Assembly: GCA_007844125.1 (NCBI GenBank)
Contig: CM017564.1
Coordinates: 13,106,108-13,170,107 of the forward strand
DNA: 64,000 nucleotides
Direction of reading: 5' to 3'
Source of the DNA: Sinonovacula constricta
Taxonomy: Eukaryota; Mollusca; Bivalvia; Cardiida; Solecurtidae
The translations under genes were made by a program, and so were the position numbers. The notes under the pieces are model-generated. The model made no database searches, was not told the origin of the DNA, and saw only the letters and a list, made by a program, of their open reading frames with translations. Positions 25,040 through 38,515 of this stretch are shown here, in pieces. Position 1 is the first letter of the stretch, and every line of letters begins with the position of its first letter.

Positions 25040-25127
25040 ACAGTTTCTTAATGTGTCTATCAATTCTGGGCCCTGTATACTCTTCAAGCTGGAGGTTGCA
25101 TTTAAATTATCCTTCATTTGCTTGTGA
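25040..25127 (+). other. Exon-like segment, uncertain
   Basis: TTTGCAG precedes and TTTGCTT|GTGAGT follows. One frame reads GQFLNVSINSGPCILFKLE before a stop. The NSGP plus hydrophobic/Glu pattern is loosely like the C-terminal NxGP motif of D-aminoacyl-tRNA deacylases, but no other exon was found nearby. It may be chance. Confidence 0.2.
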
Positions 25128-25129
25128 GT

Positions 25130-26190
25130 ATTTATAAAACTGATAAGCAAATTACCCTTACTGATTGGATAAATACAGCTGTTTTGGAATGTTTTGTAGC
25201 TTGCTGCATTATGATTATGGACAGTTGTCTGATGTTTTTACATTTAGTAAAGCAGTTCTTACACCCATTAAATAATAGAAGATCTTAAAGGAGTGTTCAT
25301 TGCATACTTACAATGCTTAATGATCTGGATGAAATAAAACAAATTGAGGCTCTGCTGACTTGCATATCATTTCATCCAAATTAACTGATATTTGATGGAC
25401 ACAAATGTTGGTTTCTATTTATTGCATTATAGACTTTTTCAAAAAAACAGAAGAGCTTAAAAATTAATTTATATATTATTCAGTTAAGTATAAGCTTGAT
25501 ATGCCCTTAAAGGCTGTCACTTTGTAGCCCCAACGTCTATTCATTCATACGTACATACATACATACCTTTGTACCATTTCTCTGTCTCAACCATACTTCC
25601 TATAATTTAACATAATAATACATACTTTCAGTCAAATAATACCGTCTTACTGACACTTGATTTTTTTTTAATTGAACTAGTAAGGTCAATGTCATCATCA
25701 AGGTCAAGGGTCATTTTGAGGTGAATGCCACAATTAGTCATTTTGAGGTCAAGGTTATATTCTATGTTGTCATATTTGAGGTCAATGTCATATTCAGTTT
25801 CATCTTCATATTCAAGGTCAATATCATATTCAAGGTCAACATAATATTTAAGCTCAGTTTATCTTAAGGGGTCATATGTCAGTTTCGCTGACATTCTTCT
25901 TTTATTCAGGATATTTATTACAATGCAGTATTTGGGGGAACAACCAAATTAAGTGACCACCTTTGGGATTTCTGAAAGATATTTTATTTCAGAGTTATGT
26001 TTTACCTACACAAATTGTGATGTGTCTCTTTTAATCACAAGAATTTGTGTTTGAGAATTATTTATGCAACTTTGTTATTTTTTGTTGCTGGAGATATGAA
26101 GCAGCTAAATGATTGTATCAGCATGAATATCATGGGTGTGCATCCATAAAGATTGGTATTGTAGATATTTATTGCAAATTGTGATGTCTT
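25130..26190. other. Intergenic AT-rich stretch
   Basis: No gene seen. Between 25680 and 25880 a degenerate repeat of AAGGTCAATGTCATATTC occurs about eight times. Confidence 0.5.
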
Positions 26191-26193
26191 CCT

Positions 26194-26828
26194 TTAAAGG
26201 TGGTGTCTAACAGTTTTCAGATATCTTCTACATGCAACAACATCTTAGCTCTTTTCTTGGGAATGTGTGCATAATTGCTTTATAAACTTGCACTTTTGTT
26301 TAAGAGAAGGCTTTTATAACATTGCCTCAATTGTAAGACAGTACAAATCATGAGATATTTGTCTATTACTTCCATGTCTATAAATTAGCAATAACAATAG
26401 ATGTCAATATTAGAGCAGATGATCATGTAAGGTGACCTCAAACTAAGTGGTCACTAAGTGGTCACGAGGTTTAAAAATTGTTAACTGTGCAGCGTGGATA
26501 GGGAGAATATTTTTCTATTTACACGTGGGTCATTACACTTTCCTTTTCACTAGGATGTTGGGTAAAATAGCAATTCGTGGGATTCTTTAAGGTAACAATT
26601 ATGTATTAGGTTGCATGTGAGAAAAACTTCTGACCGATGACAAAGTTACTTTAAATAGTAACAAATGTACTACTATAAATAGTAACAAATGTCTTGCTAT
26701 AAATAGTAACAATTGTGTTACTATAAATAGTAACGAATGTAATTTTATTACATAACTTTGCACATTGTCTTGCACTGTTGATGCCCTTTTTATTTTTTGG
26801 TTGTCCAAACTGTCAGATATGACCTTTA
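26194..26828. mobile_element. TIR-2 MITE copy, long variant
   Basis: TTTAAAGGTGGTGTCTAACAG at the left, CCAAACTGTCAGATATGACC at the right. Contains a short internal tandem (CTATAAATAGTAACAAATGT, four units near 26640-26740) that also occurs in the fragment at 37500-37650. Confidence 0.75.
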
Positions 26829-26829
26829 T

Positions 26830-28190
26830 GAAGGAGAATCTATGTGTACATTGTAAAGTGATGTAAGGTTATCTTTTCTTTTTGTTTTTTTTTTAATATT
26901 TTACAGCACAAATATTTTATTGTATGTGTGCATTTTTTGGTTTTTGAAGTATATGTTATTCGACATTAATTAAGAATTTTATATCAATTATTTTAAATGC
27001 ATATTTTATTTGTGTGTAAATATATTAATTATTTAAAGAAAATTAGATTATTTTATAAGTGGGGGGAGGGAAACTTGAACCTTTGGGGCCGCCATCCATT
27101 TTTTCCAGGGTATATTTCTGCCCAGTTATTATGGAACGTTCTTGTGTCAACGCTGGGTTAACTGTGTAACTTCTTACGCCATATGTTCGAAACGCATTCT
27201 GGTGTGGTGTGGGATCATGATAAAATCCAGATGGATACCCTGAGCCTTAATAAAACTAGTTATAAGCAAGCAACATGCTGGTGACCAAGACTTTTGCAAT
27301 CAAAAACGTAAGTTATTGTTCATGCTAAACATTTTCTTGACTATGATAAAGATGTTACCTGTCACAACTTCTTGGAATTTTCGTTGTTAATCATAGCATC
27401 TCACAAACATGCATCATCCTGTTGATGTAATGTCATTATCAAATGCAAGTACTGTATAAAGAAAAAAAATGTGATGCATCAAGGAATTTTTTCATTAACA
27501 CTTGTGTTTGGAGGTAAATGGGCACAATGATAACTTTTGAATGAACTTATATGTTTTTGTGGAGAGGTTTGCGGTGCAACGGTGGTTCTACCCAGACATA
27601 TGTCTGGGGTCTTTCTCCACCAGTTATAAGCTGGACAAAAAGCAACAACAACAAGCAAAACAATTATATTCGTGTGTGTCCCTGGGATTTGTTTTTGGGT
27701 GTGGCTGGTACATTGTATGTATGTGTGTTGCATATATTTGTGTTTGGATGGGATGTGTGCATGTGTTTACGATTGTGTGATGTGTGCATGTGTCTGTGTG
27801 TCTGGCTTTGATGTGTTTGTGTGTGTGGCTGGGTGTTGTGTGTGAGAAAGAGAAAAGGTTATTGCAACCAATCATGCCAAGCACACATTATATAATGCTT
27901 ACATGTCCAATAATGCATATTTTATTAAACTTTGTATCATTTATTTAAAAAAGCTTTATCTTAAAGCTTATAAAAAAATTACATTTATTATATTTGCTAT
28001 TGTTTAATAATAAATGGGAATTTTAGTGGGAAATAAAAACTTTACATGTGTTTGAATTTGTATGCTTATCTCTTTGTTCCCTAATCTCTTATATTTGTGA
28101 AAAGGGGTGTGATAGATACCATAAAGTATGGAAGATCTTGGGTTCGATCGCTGCAAAAGGGATGCTACACACAAAAAGTAATATCCATGA
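26830..28190. other. Intergenic sequence, no gene seen
   Basis: AT-rich, with a GT-rich low-complexity stretch at 27680-27850. A SINE-1 remnant is listed separately. Short ORFs here overlap the SINE and the GT-rich part and are not supported. Confidence 0.5.
27565..27665 (+). mobile_element. SINE-1 5'-truncated copy
   Basis: TTGCGGTGCAACGGTGGTTC, CCCAGACATATGTCTGGGGTC, CTCCACCAGTTATAAGCTGG, A/C-rich tail. The tRNA-like head is missing. Confidence 0.75.
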
Positions 28191-28199
28191 TTACTGACT

Positions 28200-31100
28200 T
28201 ACCATGTGACCGACATATTCATGGTGGGTCAGGTGACCGACATATTCATGGTGGGTCAGGTGACTGACATTTTCATGGTGGGTCTGGTCACTGATATATC
28301 CATGGTGGGTATGGTGACTGACATATCCATGGTGGGTCAGGTGACTGACATATTCATGGTGGGTCTGGTGACTGGCATATTCATGGTGGGTCTGGTGACT
28401 GACATATTCATGGTGGGTCAGGCAACTGACCATATTCATGGTGGGTCGGGTAACTGACCATATTCATGGTGGGTCAGGTAACTGACCATATTCATGGTGG
28501 GTCGGGTGACTGACCTATTCATGGTGGGTCTGTGACTGACATATTCATGGTGGGTCAGGTGACTGACATTCATGGTGGGTCAGGTGACTGACATATTCAT
28601 GGTGGGTCATGTGACTGACATATCCATGGTGGGTCAGGTGACTGACATATATGGTTGGTCAGGTGACTGACATATATATGGTGGGTCAGGTGACTGACAT
28701 ATTCATGGTGGGTCATGTGACTGACATATCCATGGTGGGTCAGGTGACTGACATATATATGGTGGTCTGGTGACTGACATATATATGGTGGTCTGGTGAC
28801 TGACATATATGGTGGGTCAGGTGACTGACATATCCATGGTGGGTCAGGTGACTGACATATATATGGTGGTCTGGTGACTGACATATATATGGTGGTCTGG
28901 TGACTGACATATATGGTGGGTCATGTGACTGACATATCCATAGTGGGTCAGGTGACTGACATATATATGGTGGTCTGGTGACTGACATATATATGGTGGT
29001 CTGGTGACTGACATATATGGTGGGTCAGGTGACTGACATATCCATGGTGGGTCAGGTGATTGACATATCCATGGTGGGTCAGGTGACTGACATATTCGTG
29101 GTGAGTCAGGTGACTGACATCCATGGTGGGTCAGGTGACTGACATATCCATGGTGGGTCAGGTGACTGACATATTCATGGTGGGTCAGGTGATTGACATA
29201 TTCATGGTGGGTCAGGTGACTGACATATCCATGGTGGATCAGGTGACTGACATATCCATGGTGGATTAGGTGACTGACATATCCATGGTGGGCCAGGTGA
29301 CTGACATATTCGTGGTGAGTCAGGTGACTGGCATCCATAGTGGGTCATGTGACTGACATATTCGTGGTGGGTCAGGTGACTGACATATTCGTGGTGGGTC
29401 AGGTGACTGACATATCCATGGTGGGTCAGGTGACTGTCATAACCATGGTGAGTCAGGTGACTGACATATCCATGGTGGGTCAGGTGACTGACATCCATGG
29501 TGGGTCTGGTGACTGACATATTCATGGTGGGTCAGGTGACTGACATATTCATGGTGGGTCAGGTGACTGACCTATTCATGGTGGGTCAGGTGACTGACAT
29601 ATTCATGGTGGGTCAGGTGACTGACATATCCATGGTGGGTCTAGTGACTGACATATTTATGGAGGGACAGGTGACTGACATATTTATGGTGGATCTGGTG
29701 ACTGACATATTTATGGTGGGTCTGATGACTGACATATCCATGGTGGGTCAGGTGACTGACATATCCATGGTGGGTCTGATTACTGACATATCCATGGTGG
29801 GTCAGGTGACTGACATATCCATGGTGGGTCTGATGACTGACCTATTCATGGTGGGTCAGGTGACTGACATATTCATGGTGTAACATATTTGTGGTGGGTC
29901 CGGTGACTGACATTTTCATATATTCATGGTGGGTCGGTTGACTGACATTTTCATGTATTCATGGTGGGTCGGTTGACTGACATATTCATGGTGGGTCAGG
30001 TGACTGACATATTCATGGTGGGTCTGGTGACTGACATTTTCATGTATTCATGGTGGGTCGGTTGACTGACATATTCATGGTGGGTCAGGTGACTGACATA
30101 TTCATGGTGGGTCAGGTGACTGACATATTTATGGTGGGTCAGGTGACTGACACATTTATGGTTGATCTGGTGACTGACATATCCATGGTGGGTCACGTTA
30201 CTGACATATTTATGGTGGACCTGGTGACTGACATATCCATGGTGGGTCAGGTGACTGACATATCCATGGTGGGTCTAGTGACTGGCATATTTATGGAGGG
30301 ACAGGTGACTGACATATTTATGGTGGATCTGGTGACTGACATATTTATGGTGGATCTGGTGACTGACATATCCATGGTGGGTCAGGTGACTGACATATCC
30401 ATGGTGGGTCTGGTGACTGACCTATTCATGGTGGGTCAGGTGACTGACATATTCATGGTGTAACCTATTTGTGGTGGGTCCGGTGACTGACATTTTCATA
30501 TATTCATGGTGGGTCCAGTGAATGACATATTCATGGTGGGTCAGGTGACTGACATATCCATGGTGGGTCTGGTGACTGACATATCCATGGTGGGTCTGGT
30601 GACTGACATATTCATGGTGGGTCTGGTGACTGACATATCCATGGTGGGTCTGGTGACTGACATTTTCATGTATTCATGGTGGGTCGGTTGACTGACATAT
30701 TCATGGTGGGTCAGGTGACTGACATATCCATGGTGGGTCTGGTGACTGACATATCCATGGTGGGTCTGGTGACTGACATTTTCATGTATTCATGGTGGGT
30801 CGGTTGACTGACATATTCATGGTGGGTCAGGTGACTGACATATTCATGGTGGGTCTGGTGACTGACATATTCATGGTGGGTCCAGTGAATGACATATTCA
30901 TGGTGGGTCTGGTGACTGACATATCCATGGTGGGTCTGGTGACTGACATATCCATGGTGGGTCAGGTGACTGACATATTCATGGTGGGTCTGGTGACTGA
31001 CATATCCATGGTGGGTCTGGTGACTGACATTTTCATGTATTCATGGTGGGTCGGTTGACTGACATATTCATGGTGGGTCAGGTGACTGACATATTCATGG

Positions 31101-34100
31101 TGGGTCAGGTGACTGACATTTTCATATATTCATGGTGGGTCAGGTGACTGACATATTCATGATGGGTCAGGTGACTGACATTTTCATATATTCATGGTGA
31201 GTCTGGTGACTGACATATTCATGGTGTAACATATTCATGGTGGGTCTGGTGACTGACATATTCATGGTGGGTCTGGTGACTGACATATTCATGGTGGGTC
31301 AGGTGACCGACATATTCATGGTGGGTCTGGTGACTGACATATTCATGGTGGGTCTGGTGACTGACATATTCATGGTGGGTCAGGTGACTGACATATTCAT
31401 GGTGGGTCAGGTGACTGACATATTCATGGTGTAACATATTTGTGGTGGGTCAGGTGACTGACATATTCATGGTGGGTCTGGTGACTGACATATTCATGGT
31501 GGGTCAGGTGACTGACATATTCATGGTGGGTCAGGTGACTGACACATTCATGGTGGGTCTGGTGACTGACATATTCATGGTGGGTCAGGTGACTGACATA
31601 TTCATGGTGGGTCTGGTGACTGACATATTCATGGTGTAACATATTTGTGGTGGGTCAGGTGACTGGCATCCATGGTGGGTCAGGTGACTGACATATCCAT
31701 GGTGGGTCAGGTGACTGACATATTCATGGTGTAACATATTTGTGGTGGGTCTGGTGACTGACCTATTCATGGTGGGTCCGGTGACTGACATATCCATGGT
31801 GGGTGAAGTGAATGACATTCATAGTGGGTCTGGTGACTGACCTATTTATGGTGGGTCCGGTGACTGACATTTTCATGGTGGGTCTGGTGACTGACATATC
31901 CATGGTGGGTCCGGTGACTGACATTTTCATGGTGGGTCTGGTGACTGACATATCCATGGTGGGTCCGGTGACTGACATTTTCATGGTGGGTCTGGTGCCT
32001 GACATATCCATGGTGGGTCTGGTGACTGACCTATTCATGGTGGGTCTGGTGACTGACATTTTCATATATTCATGGTGGGTCTGGTGCCTGACATATCCAT
32101 GGTGGGTCTGGTGACTGACCTATTCATGGTGGGTCTGGTGACCGACATATTCATGGTGGGTCAGGTGACTGACATTTTCATGGTGGGTCTGGTCACTGAT
32201 ATATCCATGGTGGGTATGGTGACTGACATATCCATGGTGGGTCAGGTGACTGACATATTCATGGTGGGTCTGGTGACTGGCATATTCATGGTGGGTCTGG
32301 TGACTGACATATTCATGGTGGGTCAGGCAACTGACCATATTCATGGTGGGTCGGGTAACTGACCATATTCATGGTGGGTCGGGTGACTGACCTATTCATG
32401 GTGGGTCTGTGACTGACATATTCATGGTGGGTCAGGTGACTGACATTCATGGTGGGTCAGGTGACTGACATATTCATGGTGGGTCATGTGACTGACATAT
32501 CCATGGTGGGTCAGGTGACTGACATATAGGGTTGGTCAGGTGACTGACATATATATGGTGGGTCAGGTGACTGACATATTCATGGTGGGTCATGTGACTG
32601 ACATATCCATGGTGGGTCAGGTGACAGACATATCCATGGTGGGTCAGGTGACTGACATATATATGGTGGTCTGGTGACTGACATATATATGGTGGTCTGG
32701 TGACTGACATATATGGTGGGTCAGGTGACTGACATATCCATGGTGGGTCAGGTGATTGACATATCCATGGTGGGTCAGGTGACTGACATATTCGTGGTGA
32801 GTCAGGTGACTGACATCCATGGTGGGTCAGGTGACTGACATATCCATGGTGGGTCAGGTGACTGACATATTCGTGGTGGGTCAGGTGATTGACATATTCA
32901 TGGTGGGTCAGGTGATTGACATATCCATGGTGGATCAGGTGACTGACATATCCATGGTGGATTAGGTGACTGACATATCCATGGTGGGCCAGGTGACTGA
33001 CATATTCGTGGTGAGTCAGGTGACTGGCATCCATAGTGGGTCATGTGACTGACATATTCATGGTGGGTCAGGTGACTGACATATTCGTGGTGGGTCAGGT
33101 GACTGACATATCCATGGTGGGTCAGGTGACTGTCATAACCATGGTGAGTCAGGTGACTGACATATCCATGGTGGGTCAGGTGACTGACATCCATGGTGGG
33201 TCTGGTGACTGACATATTCATGGTGGGTCAGGTGACTGACATATTCATGGTGGGTCAGGTGACTGACCTATTCATGGTGGGTCAGGTGACTGACATATTC
33301 ATGGTGGGTCAGGTGACTGACATATTTATGGTGGGTCAGGTGACTGACACATTTATGGTTGATCTGGTGACTGACATATCCATGGTGGGTCACGTTACTG
33401 ACATATTTATTGTGGACCTGGTGACTGACATATCCATGGTGGGTCAGGTGACTGACATATCCATGGTGGGTCTAGTGACTGACATATTTATGGAGGGACA
33501 GGTGACTGACATATTTATGGTGGATCTGGTGACTGACATATTTATGGTGGGTCTGATGACTGACATATCCATGGTGGGTCAGGTGACTGACATATCCATG
33601 GTGGGTCTGATGACTGACATATCCATGGTGGGTCAGGTGACTGACATATCCATGGTGGATCTGATGACTGACCTATTCATGGTGGGTCAGGTGACTGACA
33701 TATTCATGGTGTAACATATTCATGGTGGGTCCAGTGAATGACATATTCATGGTGGGTCAGGTGACTGACATATCCATGGTGGGTCTGGTGACTGACATTT
33801 TCATGTATTCATGGTGGGTCGGTTGACTGACATATTCATGGTGGGTCAGGTGACTGACATATTCATGGTGGGTCAGGTGACTGACATTTTCATATATTCA
33901 TGGTGGGTCAGGTGACAGACATATTCATGGTGGGTCTGGTGACTGACATATTCATGGTGTAACATATTCATGGTGGGTCTGGTGACTGACATATTCATGG
34001 TGGGTCTGGTGACTGACATATTCATGGTGGGTCAGGTGACAGACATATTCATGGTGGGTCTGGTGACTGACATATTCATGGTGTAACATATTTTGGTGGG

Positions 34101-35165
34101 TCTGGTGACTGACATATTCATGGTGGGTCAGGTGACTGACATATTCATGGTGGGTCAGGTGACTGACATATTCATGGTGTAACATATTTGTGGTGGGTCA
34201 GGTGACTGACATATTCATGGTGGGTCTGGTGACTGACATATTCATGGTGGGTCAGGTGACTGACATATTCATGATGGGTCAGGTGACTGACATATTCATG
34301 GTGGGTCAGGTGACTGACACATTCATGGTGGGTCTGGTGACTGACATATTCATGGTGGGTCAGGTGACTGACATATTCATGGTGGGTCTTGTGACTGACA
34401 TATTCATGGAGTAACATATTTGTGGTGGGTCAGGTGACTGGCATCCATGGTGGGTCAGGTGACTGACATATCCATGGTGGGTCAGGTGACTGACATATTC
34501 ATGGTGTAACATATTTGTGGTGGGTCTGGTGACTGACATTTTCATGGTGGGTCCGGTGACTGACATATCCATGGTGGGTCAGGTTACTGACATATCCATG
34601 GTGGGTGAAGTGAATGACATTCATGGTGGGTCTGGTGACTGACCTATTCATGGTGGGTCAGGTGACTGACATATTCATGGTGTAACATATTTTGGTGGGT
34701 CTGGTGACTGACATTTTCATATATTCATGGTGGGTCCGGTGACTGACATATTCAGGGTGGGTCAGGTGACTGACATATTCATGGTGGGTCTGGTGACTGA
34801 CATTTTCATATATTCATGGTGGGTCGGTTGACTGACATATTCATGGTGGGTCAGGTGACTGACATATTCTTGGTGTAACATATTTTGGTGGGTCTGGTGA
34901 CTGACATTTTCATATATTCATGGTGGGTCCGGTGACTGACATATTCAGGGTGGGTCAGGTGACTGACATATTCATGGTGGGTCTGGTGACTGACATTTTC
35001 ATATATTCATGGTGGGTCGGTTGACTGACCTATTCATGGTGGGTCAGGTGACTGACACATTCACGGTGTGACATATTCGTGGTGGTTTGGGTGACTAACA
35101 TATTCATAGTGGGTCAGGTGACTGACATATTCATGATGGGTCATGTGACCAACATGATCATGGTC
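28200..35165 (+). repeat. 7-kb satellite of 27-bp units with higher-order structure
   Basis: About 250 units of the type GGTGGGTCAGGTGACTGACA plus TATTCAT. As 27 is a multiple of three, several frames on both strands stay open (MVGQVTDIF or THHEYVSHL repeats, up to 186 codons); these are not genes. Variants mark sub-blocks: TATATGGTGGTCTGG, CATGGTGTAACATATT, TTTCATATATTC, GGAGGGACAGG. Two long segments repeat each other (about 28.2-30.2 kb and 32.1-33.7 kb) at offsets falling from 3905 to 3697 bp and then less. Each unit contains the E-box CAGGTG when the TCAGG form is present. Confidence 0.96.
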
Positions 35166-35261
35166 AGTCATTCTATACATAGCCACATCTATACTAAAAT
35201 GCTTAACAACTTCTGGGATTTGTGCATCTTCATTATAAAAATAAGTTCTTGAATAAATCTC

Positions 35262-35493
35262 CCTTGTGGGTAGGTATTTGATGCATAGTTACTGGAGAAA
35301 ACACAAGATTTTTTCATTTTTTTTTAGCTTTTGACACTTAAGACTGAAGCATGCGCATGTAATGGAATTTTATTGGTTAAGAGAAAAAAATATTAAAAAG
35401 GTGAAGTGCTTTTCTAAAAAATATGCAAATTAAAAATTAAATTTATTATTTGTCTTATATAAAGTATATGAAAAATACCTTTCCAACAAGGGA
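35262..35493. mobile_element. TIR-4 MITE copy
   Basis: CTCCCTTGTGGGTAGGTATT at the left, CCAACAAGGGAG at the right; same family as 23770-24011. Begins about 100 bp after the 27-bp satellite. Confidence 0.8.
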
Positions 35494-35548
35494 GATAACT
35501 CAAACAATTCTTTCATTTCAACAAAAGGGAAATGTCTGGTGTGTTGTT

Positions 35549-35860
35549 TATTGTTTATTGGGTTTATCGTCCCACCAACAGTATTTCAGTTTTCTGGAGA
35601 CAGTGTCCACTTGAAGCAGATATAGTGCTGCCTTCACTGTGTATAGCATGCTGTGAACACCTGGCATGATGCCACACCCAGTCACATTATCCTGACACCA
35701 GGCTAACCAGTTGTGGAACTACCCTTATATTTGCTTGAGCGTTAGCAAGGGAGCTATACCACTACCATTTTTAACGACTTTGGTATGTCGCGGCCCGGGA
35801 TCGAACCGGGGTCCTCCCGTACCTGGAGCCGACGCTCTACCGATTGCGCTACCAGTTCCA
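35549..35860 (-). mobile_element. SINE-3 copy with perfect 15-bp TSD
   Basis: Full-length reverse copy from tail TATTGTTTATTGGGTTTATC to tRNA head TTGCGCTACCAG. The duplication GTCTGGTGTGTTGTT at 35534-35548 and 35861-35875 has no mismatch, so this is a young insertion. A 76-codon ORF (35711-35941) is a by-product. Confidence 0.95.
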
Positions 35861-35879
35861 GTCTGGTGTGTTGTTAAAG

Positions 35880-37490
35880 CTCGCACCGGAAAATCAATAA
35901 ATAAGCAATACTATATTAACATGCATTTTTACTTTTATTAGATAGTTTTATGGAAAGTTTTATTGAAAATAAAACATACTGAACATCTTTAATTCAGAAA
36001 AAAAGTATCACTTAATATTTTGATATAAAGGTGGAGACTAAAATGTATAGATGAGATATTAACATACTTCACCTGGGAAAAATGTTTAACGTGTTTAAAC
36101 AGACATGAGTTAAACATGAAAACAATTAACAGAAAATTCACATTTAACATCAACATGTGTAGAAAACAGACAGTTTTTTATTCATACATGTATATAAGTA
36201 CATGATGGAAAAATAATACTTTAGATGTCATAGAAATATAAAAATACAGACATGTTCGAAACAAAGGCACACATGTCTTTGCATTCACACGCACGCATAC
36301 ACAATATATATATATATAGAGAGAGAGATTTGAGATAATGTATATGGTTGTAGGCATGACAACAAAATCTATTTAGAGGACGCCTAAGGATATGGGCATG
36401 TAGAAATAACACGTGAAGGAAATCTAGGAACTCAGGTTTATAAAGAATGTCAAATACATGTAGAAAACATTTGGAGAATTAAGCCAATCAAATTAATAGA
36501 CAAAAACTATTGTAAATGCATGCTTTATACGATAACTAGCATTAAAATTAAATTAAAATGATCAACGACGTTTAGAATGTTGAAGGTAGAGACATATATA
36601 AAATAGATTTAAAATATCATGTAAAGAACATATATGTACTTGTACAAAAAACGTCATACAAACATGAATAGGAAGACATGAACTTACAAAAATAGGCCTG
36701 CAAGAAGGCGTGTATATAAAAACAACTAACTCAAAGATTACAAAATGCAGTGATGTGAATAGCAGACGACTGGACGACACACAGATAAATGATAGGACAG
36801 TACCATTACAACGTTTATTGAAATAGACACGTGTATATAGTCATTAGTTCCCAAACTGAGCACGCAATTCCTTTAAAAGGAAATCGGGGAAACTTCTGAC
36901 TTCGGTCATCCCTGTATAAAAAGACTACCAACAGAACAGGACTGAAATGGTCTCTTAAGACAGGTGGTCTCTTAATGCTACATGGTGATTGGGTCGCTGG
37001 TTAGGGGCGGTCGTTGGGCCAGGTTTTTCTGTATATCGGATTTTACCAGTCATGTACTGTTGTTCAATTCTATGTTTCTGAATTGTGTAACATCATTACA
37101 TAAACATGTATAAGCTTTACATTACTGTTGGTACACTGTCAATTCCTGCTGCAGGAAACGTGTGTAAATATCACTCAATGCTTATATATATAGCACCACT
37201 GAACTTTTAAATATTGTATTATAAATAAAAGCGTTTTTGCGATGTGTTTTTTTACATTCAATCCTGAGAATCATGATGATATATAAAATTATATAATAGT
37301 AAAAACTTTATCCTGTACTTTTTATTACAAATGCTGCGATCTTGCACTGATGTGATTTTTTTAAATTTTCTAGTCGTAAATAGCACTTATATTAATTATA
37401 ATTAATTTCATTGTAACACATACTTCAATATGTATCTTTTTTTAAGCTGATCTTGAGCAATGATATTGACATCGCTCACTCTTATTTTCT
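35880..37490. other. Intergenic AT-rich stretch, no gene seen
   Basis: AT-rich with scattered short ORFs. A (TA)n/(GA)n microsatellite is at 36303-36330. Nothing else is recognised. Confidence 0.5.
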
Positions 37491-37494
37491 GACT

Positions 37495-37645
37495 GAAAAC
37501 GATGTTACTATAAATAGTAAAAAAATGTGTTACTATAAATGATTACAAATGTGTTACAATATATAGTAACAAATGAAGTATTATTACATAACACTACACC
37601 TGTCTTGCACTGTTGATGTCCTTTTGTTTTCTGGTCGTCTACCGT
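37495..37645. mobile_element. TIR-2-like fragment
   Basis: TACTATAAATAGTAA phrases and TCTTGCACTGTTGATGTCC match the right part of the copy at 26194-26828. The fragment ends beside the candidate exon acceptor at 37650. Confidence 0.5.
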
Positions 37646-37650
37646 TCCAG

Positions 37651-37790
37651 ACACCGATCTCACGAGATTCGACGAGAATAAATTCTTCTACAGCTACGCC
37701 GCAGAATATTACAATGTCATTAAGCGCCATCTTGCTGACGTTCACTGGAAGTGTTTCTTTCAAAATGGCCGCCGTCACGTGACTAATTAA
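37651..37790 (+). CDS. Candidate terminal exon of an unrecognised + strand gene
   Basis: Pyrimidine-rich TTTTGTTTTCTGGTCGTCTA and CCGTTCCAG precede. In the frame that enters with one base from an earlier exon it reads TDLTRFDENKFFYSYAAEYY, then NVIKRHLADVHWKCFFQNGR, RHVTN and TAA (37788-37790). Third codon positions are C-rich and a polyA signal follows 84 bp later. No upstream exon was found in the window, so the gene is unproven; it may be a pseudo-exon. Competing ORFs here on both strands are its shadows. Confidence 0.4.
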
Positions 37791-37873
37791 AATTGAGGAA
37801 TCCAAAGGACCTCCAAGGTAGTTCCGAGTAGCCAGTTCTAAGTTGCAGAGCGGAAGTGCTAAGAATGTACAAA

Positions 37874-37879
37874 AATAAA
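37874..37879 (+). promoter_or_regulatory. PolyA signal for the candidate + strand exon
   Basis: AATAAA in ACAAAAATAAAGTATAAAG, 84 bp after the TAA at 37788-37790. Confidence 0.4.
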
Positions 37880-37907
37880 GTATAAAGTATAATAGACGCG
37901 ATTAGCT

Positions 37908-37913
37908 TTTTAT
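37908..37913 (-). promoter_or_regulatory. Possible polyA signal of the - strand gene
   Basis: AATAAA on the - strand (TTTATT on +), about 555 bp after the stop of the five-exon gene and 29 bp from the opposing + strand signal. Fits tail-to-tail genes. Confidence 0.3.
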
Positions 37914-38468
37914 TCAAGATTGAAGTTTGTTTATACTTTGTTATCTTATATTTACTCATTTTGGGTGAAAAGATATTAAAGCTGTAATCATTATCCTTTC
38001 CACTACTTCGGATAAGACGTCACCGTTTGTGACCATGGCAACTGGAGAAGATATCGTGATGTACATAGTTTTTGTGTTGGAGAAACCATCCCATCTCCAA
38101 CAGTATAATTTCCAATGGGTAGTAAATTTTGTGGACCAAGAACAATACCAACTTAGCCACTTTACCGCGAGAAAGTAGGTCGTCCTGTGTTGGTTACGTC
38201 ACACGAACCGCGGCATACTACAGGATGGTTCAAATATTAAAATCATAGTTGACCTAGAAATATATATTTTTAACCAGATTTTCATTTTGTTTAAATAAAC
38301 TGACCATATTAATGTAAAAATCTTATGGTTGTGATTTGGTAGGGGATTTTAACTGTTTGACTTCCGCAGGATTCCAATAAAACTTTACCGTCTTTTTCAT
38401 ATGCATTTGAAGTTGTATCCAGCATGCCAGTTTGCAAATGTCAAAGTCAAGGTCATATTTAAGATCAT

Positions 38469-38515
38469 TTAAGCTTCCAGGGGCAAAGTCATATACAGTG
38501 CCATTTCTTGTTTTC
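38469..38515 (-). CDS. Exon 5 of the unrecognised - strand gene
   Basis: Acceptor TTCTTTGTAAG, then GKQEMALYMTLPLEA and TAA. The phase fits exon 4 exactly. An ORF in another frame (38323-38529) overlaps and is the alternative reading. Confidence 0.45.

Noticed and set aside
25040..25127. Firm call of a D-aminoacyl-tRNA deacylase exon
   Set aside because: Only a short loose match around NSGP, a stop soon after, and no companion exon; kept only as a low-confidence segment.
28191..34572. Many ORFs with MVGQVTDIF or THHEYVSHL repeats on both strands
   Set aside because: The 27-bp period keeps frames open on both strands at once. This is a satellite, not coding sequence.
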